Source: Peronospora farinosa (lineage: Eukaryota > Oomycota > Peronosporomycetes > Peronosporales > Peronosporaceae). Taken from it: a stretch of DNA of 64,000 nt. The notes below the pieces were generated by a model. The model did no database searches. It was not told where the DNA came from and saw nothing but the letters and a program-made list of their open reading frames with translations. Positions 52,675 through 63,904 of this stretch are shown piece after piece (positions within the stretch are counted from its first letter, which is position 1; each line of letters begins with the position of its first letter). Position numbers and translations under genes: made by a program. The DNA is taken from NCBI GenBank assembly GCA_947646735.1, contig CANTFK010000838.1, forward strand, positions 124,001-188,000. Direction: 5' to 3'.

Positions 52675-54651
52675 TGTGGTGAAGTGCTTTCCTAAATTGT
52701 GAAGAATCTAGGGTCCCGTTGGATTGAAGGGACAAGGGGCCGTGGACTAGGGAGAAGGGACCACGCACCAGAGAGAACGGACCGGAGATAAAGGGAACCT
52801 CGGAGTGAAGCGACCGTTGGCTGAAAATTTGAAAGACAAACAAAGGAGAGGTCATTACCAGGGTAACGTTTAACCTGTACCGAAGGGAGTCGACCATGGC
52901 CCTCATTGGTCGACCCGGTCCCTCATTGGTCGAACAGGTCCCTCATCGGTATACCTGGGTCCCTCATCGGTAGACCTCGGCCCCTCATCGGTCGACCCGG
53001 TCCCTCGTTGGTAGACCTGGGTCCCTCATCGGTAGACCCGGTACCTCGTCGGTAGACCTGGGTCCCTCATTGGTCGAACAGGTTCCTCATCGATAGACCT
53101 GGGTCCCTCATTGGTCGACCAGGTCCCTCATCGGTAGACCTGGGTCCCTCATCGGTAGACCTCGGCCCCTCATCGGTCGACCCGGTCCCTCGTTGGTAGA
53201 CCTGGGTCCCTCATCGGTAGACCCGGTACCTCGTCGGTAGACCTGGGTCCCTCATTGGTCGAACAGGTTCCTCATCGATAGACCTGGGTCCCTCATTGGT
53301 CGACCAGGTCCCTCATCGGTAGACCTGGGTCCCTCATTGGTCGACCAGGTCCCTCATTGGTCGACCCGGTCCCTCATTGGTCGACCCGGTCCCTCATTGG
53401 TAGACCTCGGCCCCTCATCGGTCGACCCGGTCCCTCGTTGGTAGACCTGGGTAGACCCGGTACCTCGTCGGTAGACCTGGGTCCCTCATTGGTCGACCAG
53501 GTCCCTCATCGGTAGACCTGGGTCCCTCATCGGTAGACCTCGGCCCCTCATCGGTCGACCCGGTCCCTCGTTGGTAGACCTGGGTCCCTCATCGGTAGAC
53601 CCGGTACCTCGTCGGTAGACCTGGGTCCCTCATTGGTCGAACAGTTTCCTCATCGATAGACCTGGGTACCTCATTGGTCGACCAGGTCCCTCATCGGTAG
53701 ACCTGGGTCCCTCATTGGTCGACCAGGTCCCTCATTGGTCGACCCGGTCCCTCATTGGTCGACCCGGTCCCTCATCGGTAGACCTGGGTCCCTCATTGGT
53801 CGACCAGGCCCCTCGGGGTTCAGCCACTCCTGACCAGTTAATACAAGGATCAGACCAGTCGACGCAAGGAATCAGAGCTTCAGGCAAGGATAGAGTAAAG
53901 GAGTTAAAAGGATAGGACTATATTAAATACTACTCAATTTGCGATCTAATTGGCAAGTCTTCGTCGCGCTGTAAAGGAACTCTAGTCTGGCCACACGCCT
54001 GTTCCGGGGAAGGGATATATTTGGCCCCCCCCCCCGTTGAAGACAGGCGTGTGGTCCGAGCCAAGTGCGAGCTGAACCCCACGTGGCACGACTCCGTCAC
54101 CCAAGAAGAACTTGCTCTAAGCTACTCACTGTTCCGGGAAGGGATGAATTTTGGCCCCCCGTCGAAGACAGTTGTGTAGCGAAGTTCAAGTGCGAATAGA
54201 GCTCCAGGATATATTTGGCCTGTGAGCTCGTTCGAGTAGCAACACCCCCCAAGACCCGCTATCGGAAGCGGTCTCCCTCACCTCAAGGTCCGGGAGCAAC
54301 GTAAAGGTCAGGTGGTTAATACCCCTGAAACAGAAGGAAAAGGCCAGGGACGACAAGCGCCCCTGAAGAATTTGGCTCTAAGTCCACTCTCGACAAGGTC
54401 GATCGAGTGGCCACCTACCGGCCCACCGAGTGAAGCATATCCACTCGAGGCCCCCCAGGTCTACCTCCCTCAAGGCAGACATCTACATCGTCACCAAGTC
54501 CTCCGAAGAGTGCAACCCGCCAGCCGACGGGTACACAAGGTGAGAGAAGGTTCATACGCGGCATCGGGGTACCCCCTCCGACAGTCGGCAGTCCGGCACA
54601 GTGAGTGGTTTGGGGTCTCATCATACAATTTTGAGAACCCACTCCACCACA
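52675..54651 (+). repeat. LTR 3 (1,977 bp, expanded minisatellite)
   Basis: Ends match LTR 1 and 2. It is about 357 bp longer because the minisatellite (about 52,903-53,815) has gained roughly 17 units, partly as repeated multi-unit blocks. The outer end, CCACCACA, is followed at once by CTAG, the second half of the target duplication. Confidence 0.88.
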
Positions 54652-54655
54652 CTAG

Positions 54656-55660
54656 TGATGCCGACTGCGTAGTCAGTGGAGCTACAAGCTCACACTCGAG
54701 TGAGTCTGACTCTCCATTATGGATAGTCAAGACAGGTAACACCCACGTTAGCGGACAATTTATAATCACCGACCTTCTGTTGAGCCGCGGCTGCTTATTT
54801 AGAAGAAGAGCGATCAGTATTGGTCGCAGCGCTAGCTGGCGCAGACGACCAGACATGCACCTTGCTGTCAGAAAGCATGGAAGCTTCCTCAAGGGCAAGT
54901 GTTTCATTTTCAGGAGCATTAGGGGACTTATAACCCATTATCTTGCTGTGCTCATCACCACTTCGTGGTGATGGCGATGGTGTAGTCTACCATGAGAGAC
55001 GTATCGACATCCGCAATGTATAGGTGGGATGGGTCATCGTGTTCTGTTGATAGCCGACAATATCTTCAGCTTTCGGCGTTGCAACGTGACACTTGCCACC
55101 GATGTGCACTCATATTTGCGGTTCAGTGTTCGATTTTTGCAGCTAAACAAAAAAAATGATAAATGTCAGTTCATATTTGAGTCGAAGCATAAGCCTTGAC
55201 AAGGCGTGCTACTCTTGTGTCTTTGACCGTTTTGATTTTGGTATACACTCGTAGCTCTAAGCATTAGTCAACTCACAAAGTCGTGTATCGGCCTCTGACA
55301 CTAATCTACTGCAGCCCTAGAGTACTTTCTTGCTCTCCATTACTTATTTACGTCTTCAGTTTCGAAGGATAGCCACGCGTGATACGTCATCTTCGCTGTC
55401 AGAGTTAAAGATTGCCCGCAAAACGTAAGTGGCTAAACTTTTACTCTATAGTAGCCTTCTTTAAGTGATCCGAGTCTTTTCAGGAAAAGCTAAAGCGCTG
55501 ATTTTAGCGAAATGGAAAGTAAATATATGTAGGCTCTTAGTTTTCAAGTTGTCAGCTACTCTAACCTACTGAATTTTCTCACTTACACAGTAGTAATTGC
55601 CATGCTGCCCATTACTCATCGCTACGTTGCGCCTTACTATTTGCCGAAACATATCTTTCC
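54656..55660. other. Non-coding DNA between the tandem LTR element and a Copia remnant
   Basis: No gene. The palindrome CTCACACTCGAGTGAG sits near 54,690. This stretch lies downstream of the minus-strand Copia pol end, so it may contain that element's 3' LTR, but no second LTR was found to compare. Confidence 0.4.
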
Positions 55661-58600
55661 TTAATCGCTTGCTGCCGAGGCGCCTGTCTTAACAACACTC
55701 CAGCTCGACTCGGCAGCGCTTGGTGCTTGAGCTTTCAGCATGCTTCTTAGGTGATCGAGCTCGACAGCAGGTTCCGACTTCTTCATTAAGTCCGCCTTCA
55801 TGTCTGCCACTCCGCGAGCTGTTACAATTGCAATTCTTATAGCACCACTTTGCTGTCTTCGACTCTTTCGCGCACAAAGTGGTAGCAATTGCCGATACGC
55901 TTGTTCTCTTAATTAATTTTAGGTTCTTGGCCAACTCAATTGCACATTGATTATCTTTACTGATCATCGCTCTTCATCTCACCGAGTTTGCACAGAAATG
56001 CCTTTTGCCAACCCACTTCTTGGACTGGCTCCGTCAGTGCGATGTAATCTACCTCCGTCTAAATAGCGCCACAGAACGCTGCTTCTTGCTCCTTCAGATG
56101 ATACAGCCGTCATTTGTTATAACTGTGTATCCACTTGTGCTCCGTCGAGTCTCCACATCGCCAGCCCAATCTGCATCCGAGTAATCTTGCAGTGGAGTGA
56201 TGCTATTACGCGAGAACTCGCTTCCATGTTTCGGCGTTGCTTGAAGGTATTGCAGCATACGCTGAAAAGGTTGCCGGTGTGACGGACACGGATCAGCCGC
56301 AAATTGGCTCAATGCTCCCACTACTACAGCAAGGTCCGGTGGAGAGCCGCCACTGAGTACAGTGATGCTTCCTGTAGCACTTTGGTAGGACACGTTCTCC
56401 ATCGTGTCCTCATGCTTGAATGCACCTTCTCGCGTATTTTTGGTCAGCTTGAGACCAGGTTCGTGCGGTGTCTTCACGGGCTTGCTGTCATGCATACCAA
56501 ACCGGGCCGATATCGATTTAAGAAACTTGGTTTGCAGCATCGTCCCATGCCAGCCGCATGATCGCTTTTTATTTATACAGCAAAATCTTTTTTATGAGCT
56601 CACCCGATATCCGTCATCTCAATCGATCGCTTAGCGCACTCTTGGTTGACTTAAAGAGGCCGTCATTGCTGCTTGCAACGATTAAATCATCAACACACAC
56701 AGCACCGCAAAGACCATTACAGCGTTATTACGTTTGACGTAGACGCAGTGATCTGGTTCACACTTGACGAACCCTACTTGGTCATGGAATCATCAATGGT
56801 CTGGATCCACGTGAGGGGTGATTATATCAGCCCATACAGCGACCGCTTGAGCTTGCACACGTAGTCCGGGCGATCAGCATCGACATACCCATCCGGCTGC
56901 AACATGAAGATATCTTATCCAGGACGCCGGTCAGAAACGCCGTCTTACATCCATCTCATGCAACGTGGGCGTATGTTTGGCTGCTAGACTCAAAACAACT
57001 TGAGTCGACGTGAACCTGACCACCGGTGCGTAAGTCTCTTCGTAGTCGACTCCATACTTTTGCGAAGATCGTTTGGCTACAAGGCGTGCTTTGCATCTCT
57101 CGACTTCGCCGTCTTGGTCTTTCTTAACATGAAACACCCATCTGCAGCCAATCGCCTTGCGTCCGTTAAGCAACGGTACGATATCCTATGTGTTGTTTTT
57201 GCATAGAAAAATACAGTCCAAGTCACACGCTTCCTTCCATCTCTAGATTGCTTGTATTTAGTCAGAATATCTCCCACTGACTCAACGACGTAAGCTGCTT
57301 CAAACTTGTACGATCTTGAGCTGATGCTGACGTCTTGTCAAGATCGTTATGTACGTAGTCCCCTTGGAGCTTAAAGTATCCGTAGCATTGTTCCAACACC
57401 TGTGTTCGTTGATGCCTCTTATGGCTAAACTGTATGTTCACATCTTGCGCATCTTCTTCTTCTTTTGATAAATCATCATATGTCGCTTCTGAATCTTCGA
57501 TGACCACATCCAGCTGAAAGTAGTCATGTCAGGGACACCTTCCATGAACTGTGCGACGCGACTTCCAGCATGCAACGAATCTCCAGTACCTCAAATTAAT
57601 ACGCCTTTTAATTCTCGAATATCCGAGAGAGCGGCAGCGTACTGACCGAGCGTCAAACTTGGCTCGCTTTTCCTTTGACACAGTGACAACCAACCATCTT
57701 CAGGTTAGCCACTAATAGCTTTTGCTTGTCCAAACTTGGTGCGGTGATTTGTCATGACTGAAAGTACGCGTTGAACATCGATCGCGTAAAAATATGGCCG
57801 TCATGACAGCTCCTCCCCAGTACACCTTGGACTGTCCAGCATGTTGAATCACGTAACGTGCACATTCCACCAATGTTTGGGTTATCCGTTGGAAACTCCG
57901 TCAAGCTAAGGAGTAGTAGGCGGCGTAAAACGCGCAAGATCCTTCGATCAGTGCAAAAGTTGGTCATGTCGTGCGAAGTGTGCACGTTGCTTGTGTCATT
58001 GCGAAGTGTTCTTACCCGCTTCCCCATTTGCGTCTCAGCAAACGGAACAAAGTCAGCATACTCGGTTGCTACTTCCGACTTATACGTAACAAGTACACTT
58101 TCCTGAAGTGTGGCTTGTCCATAAACGTGACGAAGTAGCGCTTTCCACTAAATGTCGGCTTCTGCATAGGACTATGTAAATGACTTCCAGTATATGCTTC
58201 ACACGATTGGATGACAATTTGTCATAGCCCACTCGCGTTTGCTTGCCGAGAGAGCACCCGTCACACACCTTTCACTGCTTCACAGATGCAGTGTTAATGC
58301 CAATGTCGTACTGTTTCTTGGCAAAAGCATTAAGACCACCTAGCCAAGTCGAAGGTGCCAGAGGTGCGTATTAATGTCTTTATGGCATCCTTTCGATCTC
58401 TTCACATTGGCCTCGTCCATCATGATAGGCGTCATGCATAGTTGAAGAGTCCTTTGCTTTCACGCACTTTGAGCTTCTAAAGAATAAATTTTTCTTCCGC
58501 AAAAGAACCATCGCGCTCACACGTAAATAATCCAACATCCTTAGTAAAATGGCCAACCGAGAACAAACTGCGAGAAAGCTCAGTAATATGCTTAATTGGT

Positions 58601-58960
58601 GAGAATACCCTTCTTGAGCCCACGCGGAGTCTGCATCGACATAATTATGCCACTCGTTTTTACTGCTTAAACCACACAGTCGTTATCGAGATGCACATCC
58701 TCTGGAGAAACATCCTTGCAGTTCTTAATGAAATCCAAAGAGCGAGTCATGTGTTGCGTTGCTCCTGCGTCAACTTACTACACACAGATTGACTTGGTAA
58801 CCCTTGCATTCCCACCAACTAAAAAAACAAAATTGCTAGTTATCTTCAACTTGCGTGATATTGCACTTTATGGCCTCTGTCGCTCCACATTCTCGCGGAT
58901 TCGTAATGGACACTTGACAATCCAATGTCCTGCTCATTACAGTCGTAACATGCACTACCG
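55661..58960 (-). mobile_element. Decayed Copia-type retrotransposon (gag knuckle, integrase, RT, RNase H)
   Basis: Read from right to left on the minus strand. A split CCHC knuckle (CYDC, then AGHWIVKC in another frame) lies at about 58,890-58,955. The pre-integrase motif CDGCSLGK follows (about 58,245-58,268). RT begins with KAIGCRWVFHVKKDQDGEVE and CKARLVAKRSSQKYGVDYEE (57,175-57,030). The RT end and RNase H region (56,540-56,100) has ISARFGMHDSKPVKTPHEP and YSDADWAGDVETRRSTSGY. The pol end has DNQCAIELAKN and then VADMKADLMKKSEPAVELDH (to 55,661). Domain order is that of Copia (integrase before RT). Many stops and frameshifts make it inactive. Its 5' end is cut by the giant LTR at 59,005. 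Confidence 0.85.
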
Positions 58961-59029
58961 GTCTTCGCAAACACTTGACGTACTCGTTGGCGCTTCCTTA
59001 TTTATGTGGTGAAGTGGCCAGGAAAATCG

Positions 59030-59500
59030 GGGCCCAGGGTACCAAGGCCCCAGGGTACCAGAGTACAGGGGCCCCAGGGTACAAGGGCCCAGGCCTCGCA
59101 AGGTCCCAAGGTTCAATCGAGGGTCACCAGGGACACGGTTTCCAGTCACCAGGGACCGGAGTACTAGTCACCAGGGACAGGGTTTTCAGTTACCGGGGAC
59201 AGGGCTACCAGTGACCGGGAACAGGGTTTCTAGTAACCGGGGACAAGGGTATCAGTCACCAGGGACAGGGCTCCAAGGACAGGGGTACATCTACCGGGGA
59301 CAGGGGTATCGAACGTCCAGGTTACCGGGGACAGGGATACCAGTTACCGGGGACAGGGTTTCTAGCAACCGGGGACAAGGGTATCAGTCACCAGGGACAG
59401 GGCACCAGGGACAGAGTACCAGCTACCGGGGACAGGGTTTCTAGTAACCAGGGACAGGGGTATCGAACGTCCAGGGTCAAAGGTACAAGGTTACCCTACC
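59030..59500 (+). repeat. 21-23 bp minisatellite, first array of the giant LTR
   Basis: Units of the form CAGTYACCRGGGACAGGGNT follow a more irregular stretch with GGGGCCCAGGGTACCAAG-type units. The unit differs from the GGTCGACC-type unit of the other LTRs, so the array was replaced, not only expanded. Confidence 0.85.
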
Positions 59501-62232
59501 GTGCGCACACCAGGACCCAAAAGGGCCAGTGCCCCGAGGTGGTCCAGGGTCCTAAGGTCAAAGAAGGTACAAGGTATTTCTACGTGCAGAGACAGTACAG
59601 GCTCCAAGGTCCAAGGGCCCACGGTACAAGAGACCAGGGTACCAGGGTACAAGAACCCAGGCCTCGCAAGGTTCCAAGGTTCAACCGAGGGTCACCAGGG
59701 ACAGGGGTACCAGTCACCAGGGACGCGGGTTCCTAGTCACCAGGGACAGGGTTTTCAGTTACCGGGGACAGGGATACCAGCTACCAGGGACCGGAGTACT
59801 AGTTACCAGGGACAGGGTTTTCAGTTACCGGGGACAGGGATACCAGTTACCGGGGACAGGGTTTCTAGCAACCGGGGACAAGGGTATCAGTCACCAGGGA
59901 CAGGGCACCAGAGACAGAGTACCAGCTACCGGGGACAGGGTTTCTAGTAACCAGGGACAGGGCACCAGGGACAGGGGTACCAGTTACCGGGGACAGGGGT
60001 ATCGAACGTCCAGAGTCAAAGGTACAAGGTTACCCTACCGTGCGCACACCAGGACCCGAAAGGGCCAGTGCCCCGAGGTGGTCCAGGGTCCTAAGTTCAA
60101 AGAAGGTACAAGGTATTTCTACGTGCAGAGACAGTACAGGCTCCAAGGTCCAAGGGCCCACGGTACAAGAGACCAGGGTACCAGGGTACAAGAACCCAGG
60201 CCTCGCAAGGTTCCAAGGTTCAACCGAGGGTCACCAGGGACAGGGGTACCAGTCACCAGGGACGCGGGTTCCTAGTCACCAGGGACAGGGTTTTCAGTTA
60301 CCGGGGACAGGGATACCAGCTACCAGGGACCGGAGTACTAGTTACCAGGGACAGGGTTTTCAGTTACCGGGGACAGGGATACCAGTTACCGGGGACAGGG
60401 TTTCTAGCAACCGGGGACAAGGGTATCAGTCACCAGGGACAGGGCACCAGAGACAGAGTACCAGCTACCGGGGACAGGGTTTCTAGTAACCAGGGACAGG
60501 GCACCAGGGACAGGGGTACCAGTTACCGGGGACAGGGGTATCGAACGTCCAGAGTCAAAGGTACAAGGTTACCCTACCGTGCGCACACCAGGACCCGAAA
60601 GGGCCAGTGCCCCGAGGTGGTCCAGGGTCCTAAGTTCAAAGAAGGTACAAGGTATTTCTACGTGCAGAGACAGTACAGGCTCCAAGGTCCAAGGGCCCAC
60701 GGTACAAGAGACTAGGGTACCAGGGTACAAGAACCCAGGCCTCGCAAGGTTCCAAGGTTCAACCGAGGGTCACCAGGGACAGGGGTACCAGTCACCAGGG
60801 ACGCGGGTTCCTAGTCACCAGGGACAGGGTTTTCAGTTACCGGGGACAGGGATACCAGTTACCAGGGACCGGGTTTCTAGCAACCGGGGACAAGGGTATC
60901 AGTCACCAGGGACAGGGCACCAGGGACAGAGTACCAGCTACCGGGGACAGGGTTTCTAGTAACCAGGGACAGGGGTATCGAACGTCCAGGGTCAAAGGTA
61001 CAAGGTTACCCTACCGTGCGCACACCAGGACCCAAAAGGGCCAGTGCCCCGAGGTGGTCCAGGGTCCTAAGGTCAAAGAAGGTACAAGGTATTTCTACGT
61101 GCAGAGACAGTACAGGCTCCAAGGTCCAAGGGCCCACGGTACAAGAGACCAGGGTACCAGGGTACAAGAACCCAGGCCTCGCAAGGTTCCAAGGTTCAAC
61201 CGAGGGTCACCAGGGACAGGGGTACCAGTCACCAGGGACGCGGGTTCCTAGTCACCAGGGACAGGGTTTTCAGTTACCGGGGACAGGGATACCAGCTACC
61301 AGGGACCGGAGTACTAGTTACCAGGGACAGGGTTTTCAGTTACCGGGGACAGGGATACCAGTTACCGGGGACAGGGTTTCTAGCAACCGGGGACAAGGGT
61401 ATCAGTCACCAGGGACAGGGCACCAGAGACAGAGTACCAGCTACCGGGGACAGGGTTTCTAGTAACCAGGGACAGGGCACCAGGGACAGGGGTACCAGTT
61501 ACCGGGGACAGGGGTATCGAACGTCCAGAGTCAAAGGTACAAGGTTACCCTACCGTGCGCACACCAGGACCCGAAAGGGCCAGTGCCCCGAGGTGGTCCA
61601 GGGTCCTAAGGTCAAAGAAGGTACAAGGTATTTCTACGTGCAGAGACAGTACAGGCTCCAAGGTCCAAGGGCCCACGGTACAAGAGACCAGGGTACCAGG
61701 GTACAAGAACCCAGGCCTCGCAAGGTTCCAAGGTTCAACCGAGGGTCACCAGGGACAGGGGTACCAGTCACCAGGGACGCGGGTTCCTAGTCACCAGGGA
61801 CAGGGTTTTCAGTTACCGGGGACAGGGATACCAGCTACCAGGGACCGGAGTACTAGTTACCAGGGACAGGGTTTTCAGTTACCGGGGACAGGGATACCAG
61901 TTACCGGGGACAGGGTTTCTAGCAACCGGGGACAAGGGTATCAGTCACCAGGGACAGGGCACCAGAGACAGAGTACCAGCTACCGGGGACAGGGTTTCTA
62001 GTAACCAGGGACAGGGCACCAGGGACAGGGGTACCAGTTACCGGGGACAGGGGTATCGAACGTCCAGGGTCAAAGGTACAAGGTTACCCTACCGTGCGCA
62101 CACCAGGACCCGAAAGGGCCAGTGCCCCGAGGTGGTCCAGGGTCCTAAGTTCAAAGAAGGTACAAGGTATTTCTACGTGCAGAGACAGTACAGGCTCCAA
62201 GGTCCAAGGGCCCACGGTACAAGAGACCAGGG
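59501..62232 (+). repeat. Higher-order tandem repeat of 539 bp
   Basis: Starts recur at about 59,501, 60,040, 60,579, 61,016, 61,555 and 62,094 (spacings 539, 539, 437, 539, 539), each beginning GTGCGCACACCAGGACCC. Each unit has a complex part (about 200 bp) and a block of the 21-23 bp minisatellite. The third unit lost about 102 bp of minisatellite, and the last is truncated. Units are nearly identical, so amplification is recent or ongoing. The open frames of 65-148 codons repeated in each unit follow from the repeat and are not called as genes. Confidence 0.92.
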
Positions 62233-62524
62233 TATCAGGGACCTGGGTATAGGGAGGGACCTGGGTACAGAGTGCAGGGCACCGGGGTACCGGGGTGCCG
62301 GGGTAACGGGGCCCAGGGGTACCGGGGTACCGGGGCCCAACTGTGGAGAAGTGCCAGAGAAATGGGGGGGCCTTCGAAGTTATTATAATAACTGGCGTGA
62401 AAGATCTCGGTCACTCTCTTGAATGAGTGACAGGGAGTGACCAGGGCCCCGAACTGGTCCAAGGTCCCGAGTTCGGAGAAGGTACTAGGATGTCCTACAC
62501 TACAGACCAAAGGACTAGTGCTGC

Positions 62525-63056
62525 TAGGGCAGCTTAGGTGGACCCCAGGTAACAGGTGGGCCCCAGACAACAGGTGGACCCAGGTGACCGGTGGACCCCA
62601 GGTGACAGGATGACCCAGGTGACCGGTGGACCCAGGTGACCGGTGGACCCCAGGTGACAGGTGACCGAGGTGAGGTGGCCAGGTGACCAGTGGACCCCAG
62701 GCGACTGGTGGATCTCAGGTGACAGATGGACCCCCCGTGACAGGTGGACCCCGGACAACAGGTGGACCCAGGTGACAGGTGGACCCAGGTGACCGGTGGA
62801 CCCCAGGTGACAGGATGACCCAGGTGACCGGTGGACCCAGGTGACCGGTGGACCCCAGGTGACAGGATGACCGAGGTGACCGGTGGGCCCAGGTGACCAG
62901 TGGACCCCAGGCGACTGGTGGATCTCAGGTGACAGGTGGACCCCCCGTGACAGGTGGACCCCGGACAACAGGTGGACCCAGGTGACAGGTGGACCCAGGT
63001 GACCGGTGGACCCCAGGTGACCGGTGGACCCAGGTGACCGGTGGACCCCAGGGAAT
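62525..63056 (+). repeat. 16-19 bp minisatellite, third array of the giant LTR
   Basis: Units such as CAGGTGACCGGTGGACCC and CAGGTGACAGGTGGACCC, with larger blocks duplicated (62,560-62,780 resembles 62,770-62,990). Rich in GGTGACC. Long minus-strand frames (HLGPPVTW-type repeats) result from the period and are not genes. Confidence 0.9.
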
Positions 63057-63266
63057 AGAAGGCACAAGGCTTCCTTAAAGTGCAGAGCCGGTACAAGTCC
63101 CATGTCCTAAAAGAGCCAGTTGTTCTTCCACAAGTTGACACGTGGCACTATCCAGATCAAAGGGTTAGGGTTTGGCAAGAAAAGCATACAGAGAATAAGA
63201 TAAATAAACACACTCGAATTTGCATTACACGTGGCAGCTCCAAGAGCTTCCTTCAAGCTTCTCCGT

Positions 63267-63533
63267 CACCTCACCTATTCCGGGCGGGATACCCTTTGGC
63301 CCACCGACGTCAGGTGAGGTGACGGCTCAAGCAACGCAAGTCGAACCTCAGGATAGTTGGCCTGAGGTGTCAAGTTAGTGTCAAGACTCAAGTGCGAGCT
63401 TGTTTCGATCTACCCACCTGTTCCGGGGAAGGGATTTATTTTGGCCCCCCCCCCCGTTGAAGACAGACGTGTGGTAAGATTCAAGCTCGAACGAACCCCA
63501 GGAAGTATTTTGGCCTGTGGGTTCGTACCCATT
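63267..63533 (+). other. Hairpin set in the giant LTR, related to the LTR 1-3 hairpins
   Basis: CTCACCTATTCCGGGCGGGAT with CAGGTGAGG forms one stem-loop (63,270-63,315). CCACCTGTTCCGGGGAAGGG with ACAGACGTGTGG forms another (63,415-63,475). GAACCCCAGG with CCTGTGGGTTC forms a third (about 63,503-63,525). Loops again carry TTCCGGG and TTTTGGCC. A smaller stem (CCTCAGG/CCTGAGG) lies at 63,345-63,366. Confidence 0.65.
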
Positions 63534-63904
63534 CTACGACCCGCTATAGGAAGCGGTTTCCCTGCGGGGAACAAGAAAAGGGGTCGAAAGACCAAGAAAC
63601 CGTTAGCCACCGAAGGGGTACATAGTACCAGGTGCACTGCTCTCGACCCAGTCGATTGAGCCCAAGAAACCCTGGGCCCGAGTGAAGCATATCCACTCGT
63701 GGCCCCCAAGTCCCTCCATACAAGGACCAAGTCTTTAAGTCTTCTGCGTCTAACGAGGAGCAAGACCAGCCAAGCCGACGGGTACACAAGGTGAGACCCA
63801 AGGTTGACGCGACACGGTATCGGGGTACCCCCTCCGTAAGTCGGCAGTCCGGCGCTGTGTGTGTTTGTGGTTCTCTCACGTCGTTTGAGAATCCACTCCA
63901 CCAC

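Larger units (their letters stand above)
45961..54655 (+). mobile_element. Tandem non-autonomous LTR element: LTR-internal-LTR-internal-LTR with CTAG target duplication
   Basis: The block 45,965-54,651 is bounded by the 4-bp direct repeat CTAG (45,961-45,964 and 54,652-54,655). It contains three LTRs (45,965-47,584; 49,322-50,940; 52,675-54,651) and two internal regions (47,585-49,321 and 50,941-52,674). All LTRs begin TGTGGTGAAGTG and end CCACCACA. Each internal region starts with a tRNA-like primer-binding site and ends with a purine-rich tract. Internal regions are about 1.74 kb and encode only a broken gag-like frame, with no protease, RT or integrase, so the element needs enzymes from elsewhere. 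The copies differ at few positions, so it is young. The single target duplication means one insertion, either of a tandem product or later enlarged by unequal LTR recombination. Confidence 0.88.
59005..63904 (+). repeat. Giant LTR (about 4.9 kb) of the same non-autonomous family
   Basis: It begins TGTGGTGAAGTGG at 59,005 and ends CCACTCCACCACA at 63,904, with the same primer-binding site one base later. The 3' 700 bp are related to LTR 1-3: the same hairpin motifs and the same tail before the end. The 5' 4 kb consist of three tandem-repeat arrays. The internal region runs off the right edge, so the second LTR is not seen and calling this an LTR rests on its ends and the primer-binding site. 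An LTR of this size would be exceptional. Confidence 0.7.

Noticed and set aside
59501..62001. Five repeated plus-strand frames of 126-148 codons (MRTPGP...)
   Set aside because: They repeat with the 539-bp satellite period, begin at GTG and have minisatellite-like composition; open frames are a by-product of the repeat.
46190..63060. Regular repeats that might look like a CRISPR array
   Set aside because: Units are head-to-tail without unique spacers and no cas genes exist; the DNA is eukaryotic.
62524..63141. Long minus-strand frames of 189-205 codons rich in HLGPPVTW repeats
   Set aside because: They follow from a 16-19 bp minisatellite with no stop in two frames; low complexity and no start context.
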